Positions 50,830 to 60,285 are shown, counted from the first letter of the stretch. The stretch is DNA of 64,000 nucleotides from Pseudomonas sp. RIT409 (GCF_003052515.2 NZ_QARE02000001.1:372001-436000), one strand, 5' to 3'. The notes: generated by a model not told the origin, from the letters alone. Program-made: numbers and translations.

Positions 50830-50892
50830 CTTCAAGGGGCTAAGCGCCTTGAAGCGAGAAAAAACCGGCCATGTTTGAGCCGGTTTTTTTTT
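50830..50892 (+). terminator. Trailer hairpin and terminator of tRNA-Leu
   Basis: A hairpin of CTTCAAGG and CCTTGAAG (50830-50854) is followed by a terminator, AAAACCGGC and GCCGGTTTT (50861-50887), ending in nine T. Confidence 0.85.
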
Positions 50893-51083
50893 GGATGGAA
50901 ATCCACAAGGATCGCCACGGTCAGCACAGCGGCGCAGCCCTCCACAGCATTGATACCTAGGCAACGAAGTCGAGATGCGCAGATAGAAGTGTCCTACTAC
51001 CTAGATTGCAGCACGCCTGACAGCGAAGCCTGTACGACTATCACTAGGCTATGAATCACTAGCCCTTTACGCAGCCCGATCGC

Positions 51084-51482
51084 CTAAGGGGCTCGCTTCC
51101 ACGAAGTCAGAGCTTCTCGCTTTACCCATCGCCAAATGTCCCCTGCCACAGAACGATTCTGCTCAGACACTCGCTTTTTGATCATTGCCAACACGATCAG
51201 CAATAGCTCAGGCTCTTCGCAACCAAAGCGCTCGGGGATAAAAAGCAAGTCGTACCAGGAAAGAATTTCATAAACCGAACCGTCGCCAGCCGCATCTTTC
51301 TTGACAAATGAGACTATGTCTTTCTGCAGTGAGCGGATAGCTATGCACGATTTTGTTTCCACCCAGCTGTCAACGATTTCGTCGAGGGTCAGAATGGCAG
51401 TACGCTGACTTTCAGGTAAATACTCTTGAACTCCGTCACTCAGATCTTGCATAAAATCAATAAGCTGCATATATCCACGCAT
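51084..51482 (-). CDS. Putative immunity protein (orphan)
   Basis: A 132-residue acidic, helical protein with no signal or TM segment; I do not recognise the family by name. Its start (ATG 51482, GAGG five bases upstream) lies 7 nt after the stop of a decayed toxin C-terminus on the same strand, the classic toxin-immunity arrangement. Because the toxin is broken, the gene would now act as an orphan immunity factor against siblings that still deploy it. An internal ATG at 51470 is possible. Function inferred from position. Confidence 0.6.
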   Translation of the reverse strand: MRGYMQLIDFMQDLSDGVQEYLPESQRTAILTLDEIVDSWVETKSCIAIRSLQKDIVSFVKKDAAGDGSVYEILSWYDLLFIPERFGCEEPELLLIVLAMIKKRVSEQNRSVAGDIWRWVKREALTSWKRAP

Positions 51483-51489
51483 GGAAGCC

Positions 51490-51884
51490 TCAGAGCGCAG
51501 GGAATGCCGTCACAATATAAGCTGGCATATGGTTGAATTCCTTGAACTCCACCACGACGACGATGTTTTTCATCCCAATAGGCTTATCGGCAGCCGTGCG
51601 AGTGATACCCCACCCCACCTCCTCCATAAAACTCATCTTTAATGTAAGCCTATTATTTTTTCGTAAGAATTTTAGCTTTGAATAACCGCTTTGGTCACAA
51701 GTGTAGGCTCAGGTACACCGCAGAGAAGCCCCGCTCCGGCCAACTCAATAATGCCGCCGACAAGTCGCAGACTGCCGAATATACGATTGTGCCTTATCTC
51801 CGTTTCGGATAATGACTCATGTTCCAGAATGGCTGCCATCTGGGCATAACTGAGAAGAACACGGAATTCTTCCTGAATAGACAT
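51490..51884 (-). pseudogene. Decayed contact-dependent/polymorphic toxin gene
   Basis: The 5' part (51884 to 51672) has a good start (AAGGAAG ribosome-binding site) and encodes 'MSIQEEFRVLLSYAQ' to 'LVGGIIELAGAGLLCGVPEP', a pretoxin-like region of polymorphic toxins, then stops soon after TLVTK. In another frame, 51636 to 51490 encodes a 48-residue tail (EEVGWGITR..., EFKEFNHMPAYIVTAFPAL) that looks like the end of a bacterial RNase-A-like or similar secreted RNase toxin domain. The middle of the toxin is absent, so an internal deletion plus frame change is inferred. Confidence 0.6.
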
Positions 51885-52214
51885 AAAACTTCCTTATGGA
51901 CTTCAGCGACTCCGGATAGAGATGCTCAAGGGGTGCCTGGTACGAAGCCGCAGGAAGCTAATGGGACTCTGTGTTATAACAAGCGGAAAGGTAATGCAGA
52001 TCGATATTTCATCCACTTCCTACCTCATGACGCGATATCTCCTACAACCAAGCTGCAGGATCTGTATCTAGAAGAAACTCGAACACCATCGAGAAACGCC
52101 GATTGGGCGGTTCGCTTGCTAAATAAAAACGCCAAGTCTTATGGGCAAGATACGCCAAATTGAATATCAGGGTTGCGCTGGAAGTTAATCACCGCAACCC
52201 GTTTTTACCCCCCT
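51885..52214. other. 330-bp gap with no confident gene
   Basis: An open frame on the plus strand (51819-52163) overlaps the toxin remnant antisense and lacks a good start. Its last ~57 codons, from GNADRYFIHFLPHD on, look somewhat protein-like and could be a gene relic. Otherwise nothing is recognised. Confidence 0.35.
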
Positions 52215-52958
52215 TCAGAAATCCTGCGCAGTCGGCCGCAGCACAATCTCATTGATGTCTACGTCTGCCGGTTGCTCAATGGCGAAGGCAATCGCCCGGG
52301 CGACCGACTCAGCCGGTATGGCCATCTTGTAGAACTCGTTCACGACTTCGGCGCTTGGCTGGTGCCCGCTGCCCAGTTTGAGTTCGGACTCTACGGCACC
52401 CGGCTCGATGGTGGTCGTACGGATCTTGCTGCCGACCTCGTGACGCAGACCATCGGAGATGGCGCGGACGGCAAACTTGGTGCCGCTGTAGACCGAACCG
52501 CCCGGGCTGAAGACTTTGATACCAGCCACCGATGAAATGTTGATGAAGTGGCCGAAGCCCTGAGCTTCGAATTTGGGGAGCGCAGCAGCAATGCCGTAGA
52601 GCACGCCCTTGATGTTGATGTCGATCATCCGATCCCATTCATCGACCCGCCGTTCGGTAATGGGCGCGATGGCCATGTAACCGGCGTTATTGACCATCAC
52701 GTCGACCATACCGAAGTCTTCGACAGCATGTGCAACAAGCGCTTCGAGGTCTTCGCGGCGGGTGACGTCGACGGTGTAGGCCGATGCCTGACCGCCTTCT
52801 GCCCTGATTTCGCTGACGATGACGTCCATGCGTTCCTGACGACGCGCAGCCAGTACGACCTTGGCGCCAAGCCTTGCCAAATGCCGCGCGGTGGATTCGC
52901 CCAGGCCGCTGCTGGCGCCGGTGATGATGACGACTTTACCTTGGATGCCACTGTTCAT
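52215..52958 (-). CDS. Short-chain dehydrogenase/reductase
   Basis: A 247-residue classical SDR. It has the Rossmann motif TGASSGLG, NNAG, the catalytic Ser in 'HFINISSVAG', and YSGTK (Y-x-x-x-K). The NADP/NAD choice is suggested as NADP by the basic 'LAARRQERMD' after strand 2. The ATG at 52958 has AGGAG upstream. It is divergent from a LysR gene that probably controls it. The substrate is unknown. Confidence 0.9.
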   Translation of the reverse strand: MNSGIQGKVVIITGASSGLGESTARHLARLGAKVVLAARRQERMDVIVSEIRAEGGQASAYTVDVTRREDLEALVAHAVEDFGMVDVMVNNAGYMAIAPITERRVDEWDRMIDINIKGVLYGIAAALPKFEAQGFGHFINISSVAGIKVFSPGGSVYSGTKFAVRAISDGLRHEVGSKIRTTTIEPGAVESELKLGSGHQPSAEVVNEFYKMAIPAESVARAIAFAIEQPADVDINEIVLRPTAQDF

Positions 52959-53050
52959 GATCAATCTCCTGCTGACTCTTGGGTTAGGGGGTTGAGAGCA
53001 GTTTGCGCTGGAACCCCGAAACAGAAAATGGAAGAGTTAGGCTTTCAGAA

Positions 53051-53065
53051 TTCCACTTTCTGGAA
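53051..53065. promoter_or_regulatory. LysR-type operator between SDR and LysR genes
   Basis: TTCCA (53051-53055) and TGGAA (53061-53065), a perfect inverted repeat with a 5-nt centre and T-N11-A geometry, 25 bp before the LysR start. This is what a LysR autoregulation site looks like. Confidence 0.55.
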
Positions 53066-53089
53066 CTCTTTTTGAAAGAAGGTCAACCG

Positions 53090-53998
53090 ATGCTCAATCG
53101 CATGGAAATGCTGCGGATATTCGTTGTGGCGGCGCAGGCACCCAGTTTTCGTGAGGCAGCGAACCGGCTCGGCACCTCCCCCCAAAAAGTGACACGGGCC
53201 GTGCAGGCGCTGGAGCGTACCTTCGCCGAGCCGCTGTTCCATCGGAGCACGAGGCAGGCACAGCTCACTGCCTTCGGTGCGCAAATGGCGCAGCAGGCCC
53301 AAGAAGCACTCGGCCAACTGGACCGGCTATTCATTTCGCATACCCGAGAGCCACGAGAGAGCATCAGCGGACGGGTGGGCATCACCGCGCCCCACGCGAT
53401 CGGCAAGCTGTACCTGGTCAGATTCCTTGCGCCGTTGATGCAAGCGCATCCGGCGTTGCGAATTGAATTGAGCCTAGACGACGAATTGACCGACGCCGTG
53501 GCGTCGCGCATCGATATCGGCGTCCGGATTGGCACGGTGCGGGATCGCCGGTACATCGCTCGCTCAGTCTGCCCGGTGCGTCTGAAAATCGTGGCAGCGC
53601 CCGCGCTACTGGCATCCGGAGGGGCTCCTTCCGACCTGGAAGCTTTGAAGCAACGCCCACTTTCAGTCCTTATCGACCGAAACAACGGTCGGCCATGGCC
53701 TTGGTTCTTTGCGCAGGGCCAGACTTATCTGCCGCCCTCACCCGCTTTTTCCTGCGACGATCCGGAGACCGAACTGGAGTTCATGTTGGCGGGCCTGGCG
53801 ATCGGCCAAATGCCGACGTATCTGGCCGAACCCGCTTTGAGTAGCGGAGCGCTGGTGGAAGTTTTGCCCGAGATCGCCCCGCCTGCCATTGATCTGATGA
53901 TCTACCGTACACAGTCAGGCCCCGTACCACCGCGAGTGCGATTGGTCTACGACCATTTGATGACATGCCTCAGCGACTCGCAGGTGTTCCCGCAGTGA
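53090..53998 (+). CDS. LysR-family regulator next to the SDR gene
   Basis: A 302-residue LysR protein of the type that controls adjacent SDR genes. HTH: 'FREAANRLGTSPQKVTRAVQ' (about 20-40). The effector-binding domain begins near residue 90 ('SGRVGITAPHAIGKLYLVR'). The ATG at 53090 has GAAAGAAGG upstream; Met5 is possible. An inverted repeat in the shared promoter is the likely site. Confidence 0.9.
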   Translation: MLNRMEMLRIFVVAAQAPSFREAANRLGTSPQKVTRAVQALERTFAEPLFHRSTRQAQLTAFGAQMAQQAQEALGQLDRLFISHTREPRESISGRVGITAPHAIGKLYLVRFLAPLMQAHPALRIELSLDDELTDAVASRIDIGVRIGTVRDRRYIARSVCPVRLKIVAAPALLASGGAPSDLEALKQRPLSVLIDRNNGRPWPWFFAQGQTYLPPSPAFSCDDPETELEFMLAGLAIGQMPTYLAEPALSSGALVEVLPEIAPPAIDLMIYRTQSGPVPPRVRLVYDHLMTCLSDSQVFPQ

Positions 53999-54206
53999 AA
54001 CACCGAATAACTTCCTCGTCTCAAGCTGCTGCTCAGACATGGAGCAGAGGGATTGGGCACGGTTAGCGGCGTGTCTTTCGGCGAATAGCGGATTTGTATT
54101 TCGTCCCTTTCCCGGCGTGACCGCGCGGTTATCTACTAACCTGATACTGACTGATCCAAAGCGAATGGACCCCATGCTCAACCTCGCTGATCGGACAGAA
54201 ACAACA

Positions 54207-54869
54207 ATGAAAGATCCCTACGCGTTCGGTTTCTATTGCGCCCTTTTCGCGCTCGCCGCGATGACCGGGTCTGTCTTTTACGAGTCCTATTCCATCGTCG
54301 GTGTTTCAGGGTCGGCGCGGGCCTATGACGTCATCAATTCGTGCGCCTCACTTATCCAAGCGCTCGCGGCGATGGGCTTGGTTGGCCTGGCATTCAAAGC
54401 CTATCGCGCGTGGAAGAATGAAATCATCCACAACAAGGCCCTGGGGATTATCTGGGACGCCAACGTGGCGTTTCGTGAGATCGAGCTGAGTTTCAACGAG
54501 TGGTTTTTTGGGCCGAACGCCGTAGAAAAAGCCAACAGCGAAGGGGCGCGGATCACCTCGTTACTGGCTACCAGCCCCTTCGGTGCAAGCCTGCGCAGCT
54601 TCAAGAAACAGTGCATTCTCATCGACAAAGTCGTCATCAAGAACGACTGGCAGTGGGTCAATCACGCCACTGAGCTGGATATGCTGGCCCGAGTCTTAAG
54701 CATGGATGCCTTTCGCCCGACCAACAAAACCAAGGAGACCGCTAACATCATCGATTTTCTTTATTCGCGTGAAGGTGAAGCGTTGAAGCGGACTCAGGGC
54801 GAGTGGGAAATGTTGATGAAGGTAATCGAAAAAGATCTCGCCGCGCTCGAGGCAGCTTACCGCGACTAG
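54207..54869 (+). CDS. Hypothetical protein with two N-terminal membrane segments
   Basis: A 220-residue protein (from ATG 54207; ATG 54165 would add 14 residues) that I do not recognise. Two hydrophobic segments, 'GFYCALFALAAMTGSVFY' and 'ASLIQALAAMGLVGLAFKAY', are followed by a soluble helical domain with several Trp/Phe (SFNEWFFGP). It may be a membrane-anchored helical protein. No motif suggests an enzyme. Isolated gene after the LysR. Confidence 0.6.
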   Translation: MKDPYAFGFYCALFALAAMTGSVFYESYSIVGVSGSARAYDVINSCASLIQALAAMGLVGLAFKAYRAWKNEIIHNKALGIIWDANVAFREIELSFNEWFFGPNAVEKANSEGARITSLLATSPFGASLRSFKKQCILIDKVVIKNDWQWVNHATELDMLARVLSMDAFRPTNKTKETANIIDFLYSREGEALKRTQGEWEMLMKVIEKDLAALEAAYRD

Positions 54870-54980
54870 GTCTTTCAACCGCCTCCGAATGAATAGAACT
54901 GTTCATTCGCGGTTCAGGTCGAACGGCATGCCTGCTGCGTTACCTCGCGGCCCCTCCCTACCCCGAGATCCCTGCTGCTC

Positions 54981-55571
54981 ATGTTCGAACACCTCGACAT
55001 CACTTCCCTGCTGGCCCATTACGGTTATTGGGCGATTTTCATTGGCTGCCTGCTGGAAGGCGAGACGATCCTGATCCTCGGCGGCCTGGCGGCGCACCAG
55101 ACGTCATTGCGGTTGGTGGACGTCATTGTCGTCGCCACACTGGGGGGAATGATCGGCGATCAGATCCTGTTCTGGATCGGGCGCTCCTTTGGCCCCCGCC
55201 TGTTGCCACGTCTGCATCGAAAGCAGGCCGCCATCGACCGCGTATCCGACCTGATCAAACGCTACCCCACCGCTTCCATCTTTTCCGTCCGTTTCCTTTA
55301 CGGCATGCGGCTGGTGGGCCCTTTGGTCATTGGCGCGAGCCGGCTGTCCCCGTTTCGATTTGCGGTGATCAACCTGCTGGGCGCAGGCGTCTGGGCCACC
55401 CTGTTCGTCATGGCCGGCTACTGGGCAGGTCAAGCACTCGAGCATCTGCTGGGCAATCTCAAGCCTTATCGACTCCCCATCATTCTCGGCGTCGTCGTGA
55501 TCGCGGCGGGCGTCGCGCTGTACCGACATCACCGCGCAAAGGCTCGCATCGGCGGGACGCCAAAGCCATAG
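54981..55571 (+). CDS. DedA-family membrane protein
   Basis: A 196-residue polytopic protein of the DedA/VTT superfamily (undecaprenyl-phosphate or lipid flippase-related). It shows 'EGETILILGGLAAHQ', 'GGMIGDQILFWIGRSFGP' and 'RFLYGMRLVGPLVIGAS', the conserved G-x-x-x-G and R-x-x-P/R-F elements. Basic C-terminal tail. Normal length for DedA. Confidence 0.9.
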   Translation: MFEHLDITSLLAHYGYWAIFIGCLLEGETILILGGLAAHQTSLRLVDVIVVATLGGMIGDQILFWIGRSFGPRLLPRLHRKQAAIDRVSDLIKRYPTASIFSVRFLYGMRLVGPLVIGASRLSPFRFAVINLLGAGVWATLFVMAGYWAGQALEHLLGNLKPYRLPIILGVVVIAAGVALYRHHRAKARIGGTPKP

Positions 55572-55676
55572 GCGCTACCGCCCGGCGAGCCCTTGCGTCG
55601 GGCGGCAACGCTTCCCTTAAGGCGCGCATCGCTCTATAACCACAGCCTGGCTTATCGACTGGCAGGGATTTCCAAA

Positions 55677-56462
55677 ATGAAGGCATGTTTCACCTCCATG
55701 TTACTGGTGGCTGTGGCTGGCGTCGCACACGCGCAGGCGTCGGAGTCAGCGTCACATCTGGACACTGTCCTTCAGCGGGGCGAGCTGGCGGTGTGTACCA
55801 CCGGCGATTACAAGCCTTATACCTTTCATACAGCGGACGGACAGTACGAAGGCATCGACATCGAGATGGCGCAGTCGCTGGCGCAGAGCCTGGGGGTGAA
55901 ACTGCAGTGGGTACCGACCACGTGGAAGACGCTGATGACCGATTTCACAGCGGGTAAATGTGACATCGCAATGGGTGGGATATCGGTGACGCTGGAGCGG
56001 CAGAAGAAGGCCTTCTTCAGCAACACGCTAGATGTCGACGGCAAGATTCCTTTGGTGCGCTGCGAAGACGAATCCAAGTACCAGACCATTGAACAGATCA
56101 ACCAGGCAGACGTGCGCCTGATCGAACCACAGGGTGGGACGAATGAAGCCTTCGCCCGGGCGCATCTGCCTGCTGCGAAGCTGGATTTTCATGACAACAA
56201 GACCATCTTCCAGCAATTGCTGGACAAGAAGGCCGACGTCATGATCACCGACGCTTCGGAAGCCTTGTATCAGCAGAAGCGCCTGCCAGGCCTGTGCGCG
56301 GTCAATCCATCGCGTGCCATGCAATACGGTGAGAAGGCCTACCTTTTGCCTCGCGACGATGTGAGCTGGAAAGCCTATGTCGACCAATGGCTGCACTTGT
56401 CCAAGGCGACCGGGGCTTATCAGAAAGTCGTCGGCGAATGGCTCGCGGTGCCGGGCGAGTAA
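55677..56462 (+). CDS. pheC: Periplasmic cyclohexadienyl dehydratase (PheC-like)
   Basis: A 261-residue exported protein (signal ~1-19, AHA) of the solute-binding fold. It matches P. aeruginosa PheC/cyclohexadienyl dehydratase in many blocks: TTGDYKPYTF, 'VPTTWKTLMTDFTAGKCDIA', 'GISVTLERQKKAFFS', 'GGTNEAFARAHLP' (Glu corresponds to the reported catalytic acid) and 'EKAYLLPRDDVSWKAYVDQW'. It would turn prephenate or arogenate into phenylpyruvate or phenylalanine in the periplasm. An amino-acid-binding protein is the alternative, but the catalytic-type motif and periplasmic form favour PheC. Confidence 0.78.
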   Translation: MKACFTSMLLVAVAGVAHAQASESASHLDTVLQRGELAVCTTGDYKPYTFHTADGQYEGIDIEMAQSLAQSLGVKLQWVPTTWKTLMTDFTAGKCDIAMGGISVTLERQKKAFFSNTLDVDGKIPLVRCEDESKYQTIEQINQADVRLIEPQGGTNEAFARAHLPAAKLDFHDNKTIFQQLLDKKADVMITDASEALYQQKRLPGLCAVNPSRAMQYGEKAYLLPRDDVSWKAYVDQWLHLSKATGAYQKVVGEWLAVPGE

Positions 56463-56599
56463 TGCTTTCCACGCAAGCGAACCGGGCGCGGGGCACTTCT
56501 CACCCGCGGTGAATCGTTTTCGGGGGTCAGGGTTGTATAGCGCGCTGGCGATTGCGCATCATGTCACCCTGACTCTCTGCCCGTGGACCCGGCCGCCCC

Positions 56600-57562
56600 A
56601 TGAAGACCAGCAGGAATATCACGCGCGCGTTCTGTGTCGAGCTACAGCAAGAGCTGTCGATCGTTGCAGCTCGACGGGAATACTTCTCCCAGGAATTGCC
56701 GCGCACGCGGTTCAACTTCCTCTGCTCGAGTGAGGCCTGTCGCGCCCAGGGTGTGAAAATCACCGGCGTGCGATATGACGTGAAACCTCAGGAGCACCCC
56801 ACGTTCGTTGCTGCCCATTTTCGCGCCAACCCTCATTACGCACATGACCCTGATTGCGAGTGGGTCGACGAAACGGATCTCTCCGGCCAAACGCCGGCTG
56901 CCGAGCCGGAAACGGCGTTGGGTAAAGCCAAGCGCAAGCTGGATGACTACATCGACGTGTTCGACCCGGCCCTGCGAGAACCGCCGAAGCGGGAGCCCGT
57001 CGCGGTAAAGCCTGACGAAGCAGTGCCGGAGCGAGCTGCGCCTGCAACCCCCAGCGACCAAAGCGCCAAGGGCAAACGGACTGAAACACGCACGAACAAC
57101 CTGGAAAGACTGGTCGACTGCTTTCGCCAGGCGCAGGCCCAACTCACTAAAGATGAGTTTGCACTGTTGACGTTGCGCATCCCCGGACAGGGAGAGGTGT
57201 CGCTACGGTCGTACTTCCGTCACATCAAATACGCTCAACCCGGCGAAGAACAACGGGTGTTGTATGGTGGCGGACTGGTGGAGCGTTATGGCACTGGGTT
57301 CAAATTCAAATTCTTCGACAGGCTGCAGGGCAAGCTGGTCACGCTGTATGTATCGCCCGCTCAAATGCAAGCGTACCGGTCCAGCCGTTACATCAGCGAA
57401 TTGCTGAGCCATGCCGATGAGGTCCGCTTCTTCACGGTCTTTGCCTTGGGCACCCTGGTCGCAAGCCCCTCGGGCAAGAGCTACAGCGTGGAGATCGATG
57501 ACCTGCGCCATTTGGCGATAGTACTGGGCCCCACCAAGGAAAAAGCCGCCGAGATGCCCTAA
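56600..57562 (+). CDS. Conserved hypothetical protein with Cys/His cluster
   Basis: A 320-residue soluble protein that I do not recognise. An N-terminal putative metal site is formed by CSSEAC (about 42-47) and HDPDC (about 81-85). A Pro/Ala/Glu-rich linker (about 95-155) follows, then a C-terminal domain with repeated aromatic residues ('LVERYGTGFKFKFFDRLQGK'). It has no signal. A start at ATG 56600 is used; the ribosome-binding site is weak. Function unknown. Confidence 0.65.
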   Translation: MKTSRNITRAFCVELQQELSIVAARREYFSQELPRTRFNFLCSSEACRAQGVKITGVRYDVKPQEHPTFVAAHFRANPHYAHDPDCEWVDETDLSGQTPAAEPETALGKAKRKLDDYIDVFDPALREPPKREPVAVKPDEAVPERAAPATPSDQSAKGKRTETRTNNLERLVDCFRQAQAQLTKDEFALLTLRIPGQGEVSLRSYFRHIKYAQPGEEQRVLYGGGLVERYGTGFKFKFFDRLQGKLVTLYVSPAQMQAYRSSRYISELLSHADEVRFFTVFALGTLVASPSGKSYSVEIDDLRHLAIVLGPTKEKAAEMP

Positions 57563-57574
57563 GCGGTTCCCGCT

Positions 57575-58198
57575 TCAGACGGCGTTGCGTTTGCGCACGT
57601 AATCCAGGAACGTTTCGAGGTCCGACCCCGACAGCATGCGGGCCACATTCTTGACCTCTTCCATCGGCCAGTTCCACCAGGCGGCCTCCAGGAGCTGTTC
57701 CCGAACCGATTCGTCGAACCGCCAGCGAATGAACTTGCAGGGGTTACCACCGACCACCGAGAAAGGCGCAACGTCCCGCGTCACCACCGCCCCTGCGGCA
57801 ACGATGGCCCCGTGCCCGATGGTCACGCCAGAGAGAATCGTGGCTCCCGCACAAATCCAGCAATCACTGCCGATCACCACATCGCCCTTGCTGGGCGCGT
57901 AATCCTTGATGTCTTCCAGGCCGTTCATCATGGCGGGAAAGGGGTATGTCGTCAGCCAGTCGGTACGGTGTTCGCCTCCGAGCAGGATCTTCACCCCGGC
58001 GGCGATCGAACTGTAGGAACCGATCCGCAGAACGGTGTCATCACCGAATTCGAAGACTTCCGGGATGCCGTACGTACCAGTCCCCACCTCGTAATGAGGA
58101 TAACGCAGGCGGATTTTCTCCGGCGCGCGTTCGAGTTTGTCCAGGCTGCGCAGGCGCTTGCGGGTTTTACGGGTTTTGAGCAGCTCTAGAAATTTCAT
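57575..58198 (-). CDS. CatB/Vat-type hexapeptide acetyltransferase
   Basis: A 207-residue xenobiotic/sugar O-acetyltransferase of the left-handed helix class: 'LRIGSYSSIAAGVKILLGG', 'HRTDWLTTYPF', 'VVIGSDCWICAGATILSGVT', 'VVTRDVAPFSVVGGNPCKFI'. The catalytic His is in GGEHRTDW. It lies directly downstream of a glycosyltransferase gene, so the substrate is probably a surface sugar. The start at 58198 lacks a strong ribosome-binding site; a TTG at 58243 would overlap the upstream gene. Confidence 0.8.
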   Translation of the reverse strand: MKFLELLKTRKTRKRLRSLDKLERAPEKIRLRYPHYEVGTGTYGIPEVFEFGDDTVLRIGSYSSIAAGVKILLGGEHRTDWLTTYPFPAMMNGLEDIKDYAPSKGDVVIGSDCWICAGATILSGVTIGHGAIVAAGAVVTRDVAPFSVVGGNPCKFIRWRFDESVREQLLEAAWWNWPMEEVKNVARMLSGSDLETFLDYVRKRNAV

Positions 58199-58239
58199 GC
58201 GGGGGTCCGAAGCGGAAAAACGGGCGCGGCGCGGTTCGA

Positions 58240-59142
58240 TCAACCGCTCTGGCGATGCAGCAACAGCCGCTTGAAACGACGAAATGTGGTTTTGTTGAAT
58301 TGGCGTAACGGTATGGAGCGCAGCAAGGTCCAGGCGTACTTTTTGTCGTTGACGACGGCGTATTTCAAGGCCTTGTTGATGATGGCCGTCAAACCCCGCT
58401 TGTAGGCCGGATGCGAGCGATAAGGCTCGATGGTGCGCATGTCGGCATCGAGCAGCACCTTGTAACGCCGGGACAGGTTGTTGGGATGCCGACGGTAGCG
58501 GGTGACACTGACAGGCAGGACGTGGACTTCATACCCCTTGCTCGCAATCTTCAGCGTCATCTGAAAGTCTTGAACCCGGATGTCGGGGTCATAGAAATCG
58601 ACTGCCCGAAGCGCATCCATCCGATACAGCGAAACGGGAGCGCCCACCACCAGCGCGCCCGCCAGAATTTCATCGAAGGTCAGCTTCTTGATCGCCGAAA
58701 GCTGTTGCGTCTTGGTGTCGTTGCCATCGGAGTCCATGTAGATGATCAACGCGCCGACGCAGCCGACCTCAGGGTGACGGTCCAGATAATCGGCACGTAG
58801 ACGGACCGAGGACGGCAACATGATGTCGTCCAGATCAGGTGTGCAGACGTACTGGCCACGGGCGTACTTCAGACCATGGTTCAGCGCGGCACTGACCCCT
58901 TGGTTGGCTTGGGAATACAGTTGGAAATCGTATGTGCCCCTCAACGCCTCAAGCATCGCCACGCTGTTATCGGTCGACCCGTCATCCACGATGATGACTT
59001 CGAAGTTCGGATAGTCCTGCGCGAAAATGCTCGCCATCGCAACGTCCAGATATTTCTCGGCGTTGTAGCAGGGGGCAATGATCGATACGAGGGGCATCGA
59101 GTCGCTTGATGGACAGATTTCTTGCTTGATTGGGTCGGTCAT
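58240..59142 (-). CDS. Family 2 glycosyltransferase
   Basis: A 300-residue GT-A fold transferase: VSIIAPCYNAEKYL, VDDGSTDNS, then 'RGQYVCTPDLDDIMLPSS' with the D-x-D-type metal site. The C-terminal half is basic (FKRLLLHRQ). It probably builds LPS or another surface polysaccharide and pairs with the downstream acetyltransferase. Start MTDPIKQE used; Met16 (MPLVSI) is a possible shorter start. Confidence 0.85.
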   Translation of the reverse strand: MTDPIKQEICPSSDSMPLVSIIAPCYNAEKYLDVAMASIFAQDYPNFEVIIVDDGSTDNSVAMLEALRGTYDFQLYSQANQGVSAALNHGLKYARGQYVCTPDLDDIMLPSSVRLRADYLDRHPEVGCVGALIIYMDSDGNDTKTQQLSAIKKLTFDEILAGALVVGAPVSLYRMDALRAVDFYDPDIRVQDFQMTLKIASKGYEVHVLPVSVTRYRRHPNNLSRRYKVLLDADMRTIEPYRSHPAYKRGLTAIINKALKYAVVNDKKYAWTLLRSIPLRQFNKTTFRRFKRLLLHRQSG

Positions 59143-59327
59143 AAGTCTATGTGGCGCCGCTCTACGACTGGATCGCCGACTCTGCGTTACGATCCGTGTA
59201 CATACCCGGCACATGATGCGGCAAAGCGATGAGTTTTGTCATGGGATGATTGGCAACGCAAGTGCCAATCACGCGGCTGAGGTGAACGCGTCGATGTTTT
59301 CACGAACGTTGGACGGTTGCGCGCACT

Positions 59328-59361
59328 ATAAAAAAAACCCGTCGATCTTGCGAACGACGGG
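59328..59361 (-). terminator. Terminator of the cyo operon
   Basis: CCCGTCG (59338-59344) and CGACGGG (59355-59361), followed on the minus strand by nine T. It lies 24 bp after cyoE. Confidence 0.9.
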
Positions 59362-59384
59362 GTTGGCTCTTTCGTGTCAGGCAA

Positions 59385-60275
59385 TCAGGGAGCGGCGTAG
59401 GTGACGAGCAGTTCCTTGGTGACCTGAAAGTCCAGCGACATCGCCACGCTCAGCGCCGTGATGGTGAAGATGGAAAACACGAACAGTTTGCGTGCCCAGA
59501 CGGTGTCGTCCTTGGCTTTGTATCCGGTCCAGGCCATATACAGCCAGTACATGCCCATGGCAGCAGCGACAGCCAGATAGTTGAGGCCTGCGGCACCGCA
59601 GAACGTCAGCATCAGGGTTGCGACCAGGAAAGCCAGGATGTAGACCAGAATGTGCAGCTTGGCGACCCGGATGCCACGTTTGACCGGAAGAACCGGAATC
59701 GAAGCCGCCAGGTAGTCGTTGAAACGGAAAATGGCGATGGCGTAGGAGTGCGGCATCTGCCACAGGCTGAACATGACCAGCAAGGTCAGCGCTGCGAGGT
59801 CGAAGCTGTTGCTCACCGCGACATAACCGATCACCGGCGGCATGGCACCCGACAGACTGCCGACCAATGTGCCATGAACCGATTTGCGCTTCAGATAGAG
59901 GCTGTAGAACCCCACATAGATCACGAAACCGATCACGGCAAACAGCGCCGCCAATGGGTTGGCCTTGTAGTACAGCATGGCAACACCGACGACTCCCAGA
60001 ACCGTGGCATAGGCCAGGGCCAGTTTCAACGAAACCAGGCCCTGCACCAGCACACGATTACGAGTGCGCTCCATCTTCAGATCGATATCGCGGTCGATGC
60101 AGTTGTTGAAGACACAACCGGAAGCGACGACCAGCGACGTGCCGATCATCGCAACCAGGAACAGGCCAAAGTCGACATGCCCCTTGGACGCCAGAAAAAA
60201 GCCACCCGCCACCGAAAGCACGTTACCGAAAATGATCCCCGGTTTGGTGATTTGGATAAAGTGCTTCAGCGACAT
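59385..60275 (-). CDS. cyoE: Protoheme IX farnesyltransferase (heme O synthase)
   Basis: A 296-residue UbiA-family prenyltransferase converting heme B to heme O for the bo3 oxidase. The Asp-rich motif is '[18 protein letters not shown]'; a second loop has '[19 protein letters not shown]'. Seven to nine TM segments. Last gene of the cyo operon. Confidence 0.97.
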   Translation of the reverse strand: MSLKHFIQITKPGIIFGNVLSVAGGFFLASKGHVDFGLFLVAMIGTSLVVASGCVFNNCIDRDIDLKMERTRNRVLVQGLVSLKLALAYATVLGVVGVAMLYYKANPLAALFAVIGFVIYVGFYSLYLKRKSVHGTLVGSLSGAMPPVIGYVAVSNSFDLAALTLLVMFSLWQMPHSYAIAIFRFNDYLAASIPVLPVKRGIRVAKLHILVYILAFLVATLMLTFCGAAGLNYLAVAAAMGMYWLYMAWTGYKAKDDTVWARKLFVFSIFTITALSVAMSLDFQVTKELLVTYAAP

Positions 60276-60285
60276 CAGGTTTTCC

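Noticed and set aside
51819..52163. A 114-codon plus-strand frame after the toxin remnant
   Set aside because: Its 5' part is antisense to the remnant and it lacks a ribosome-binding site; only its end looks protein-like.
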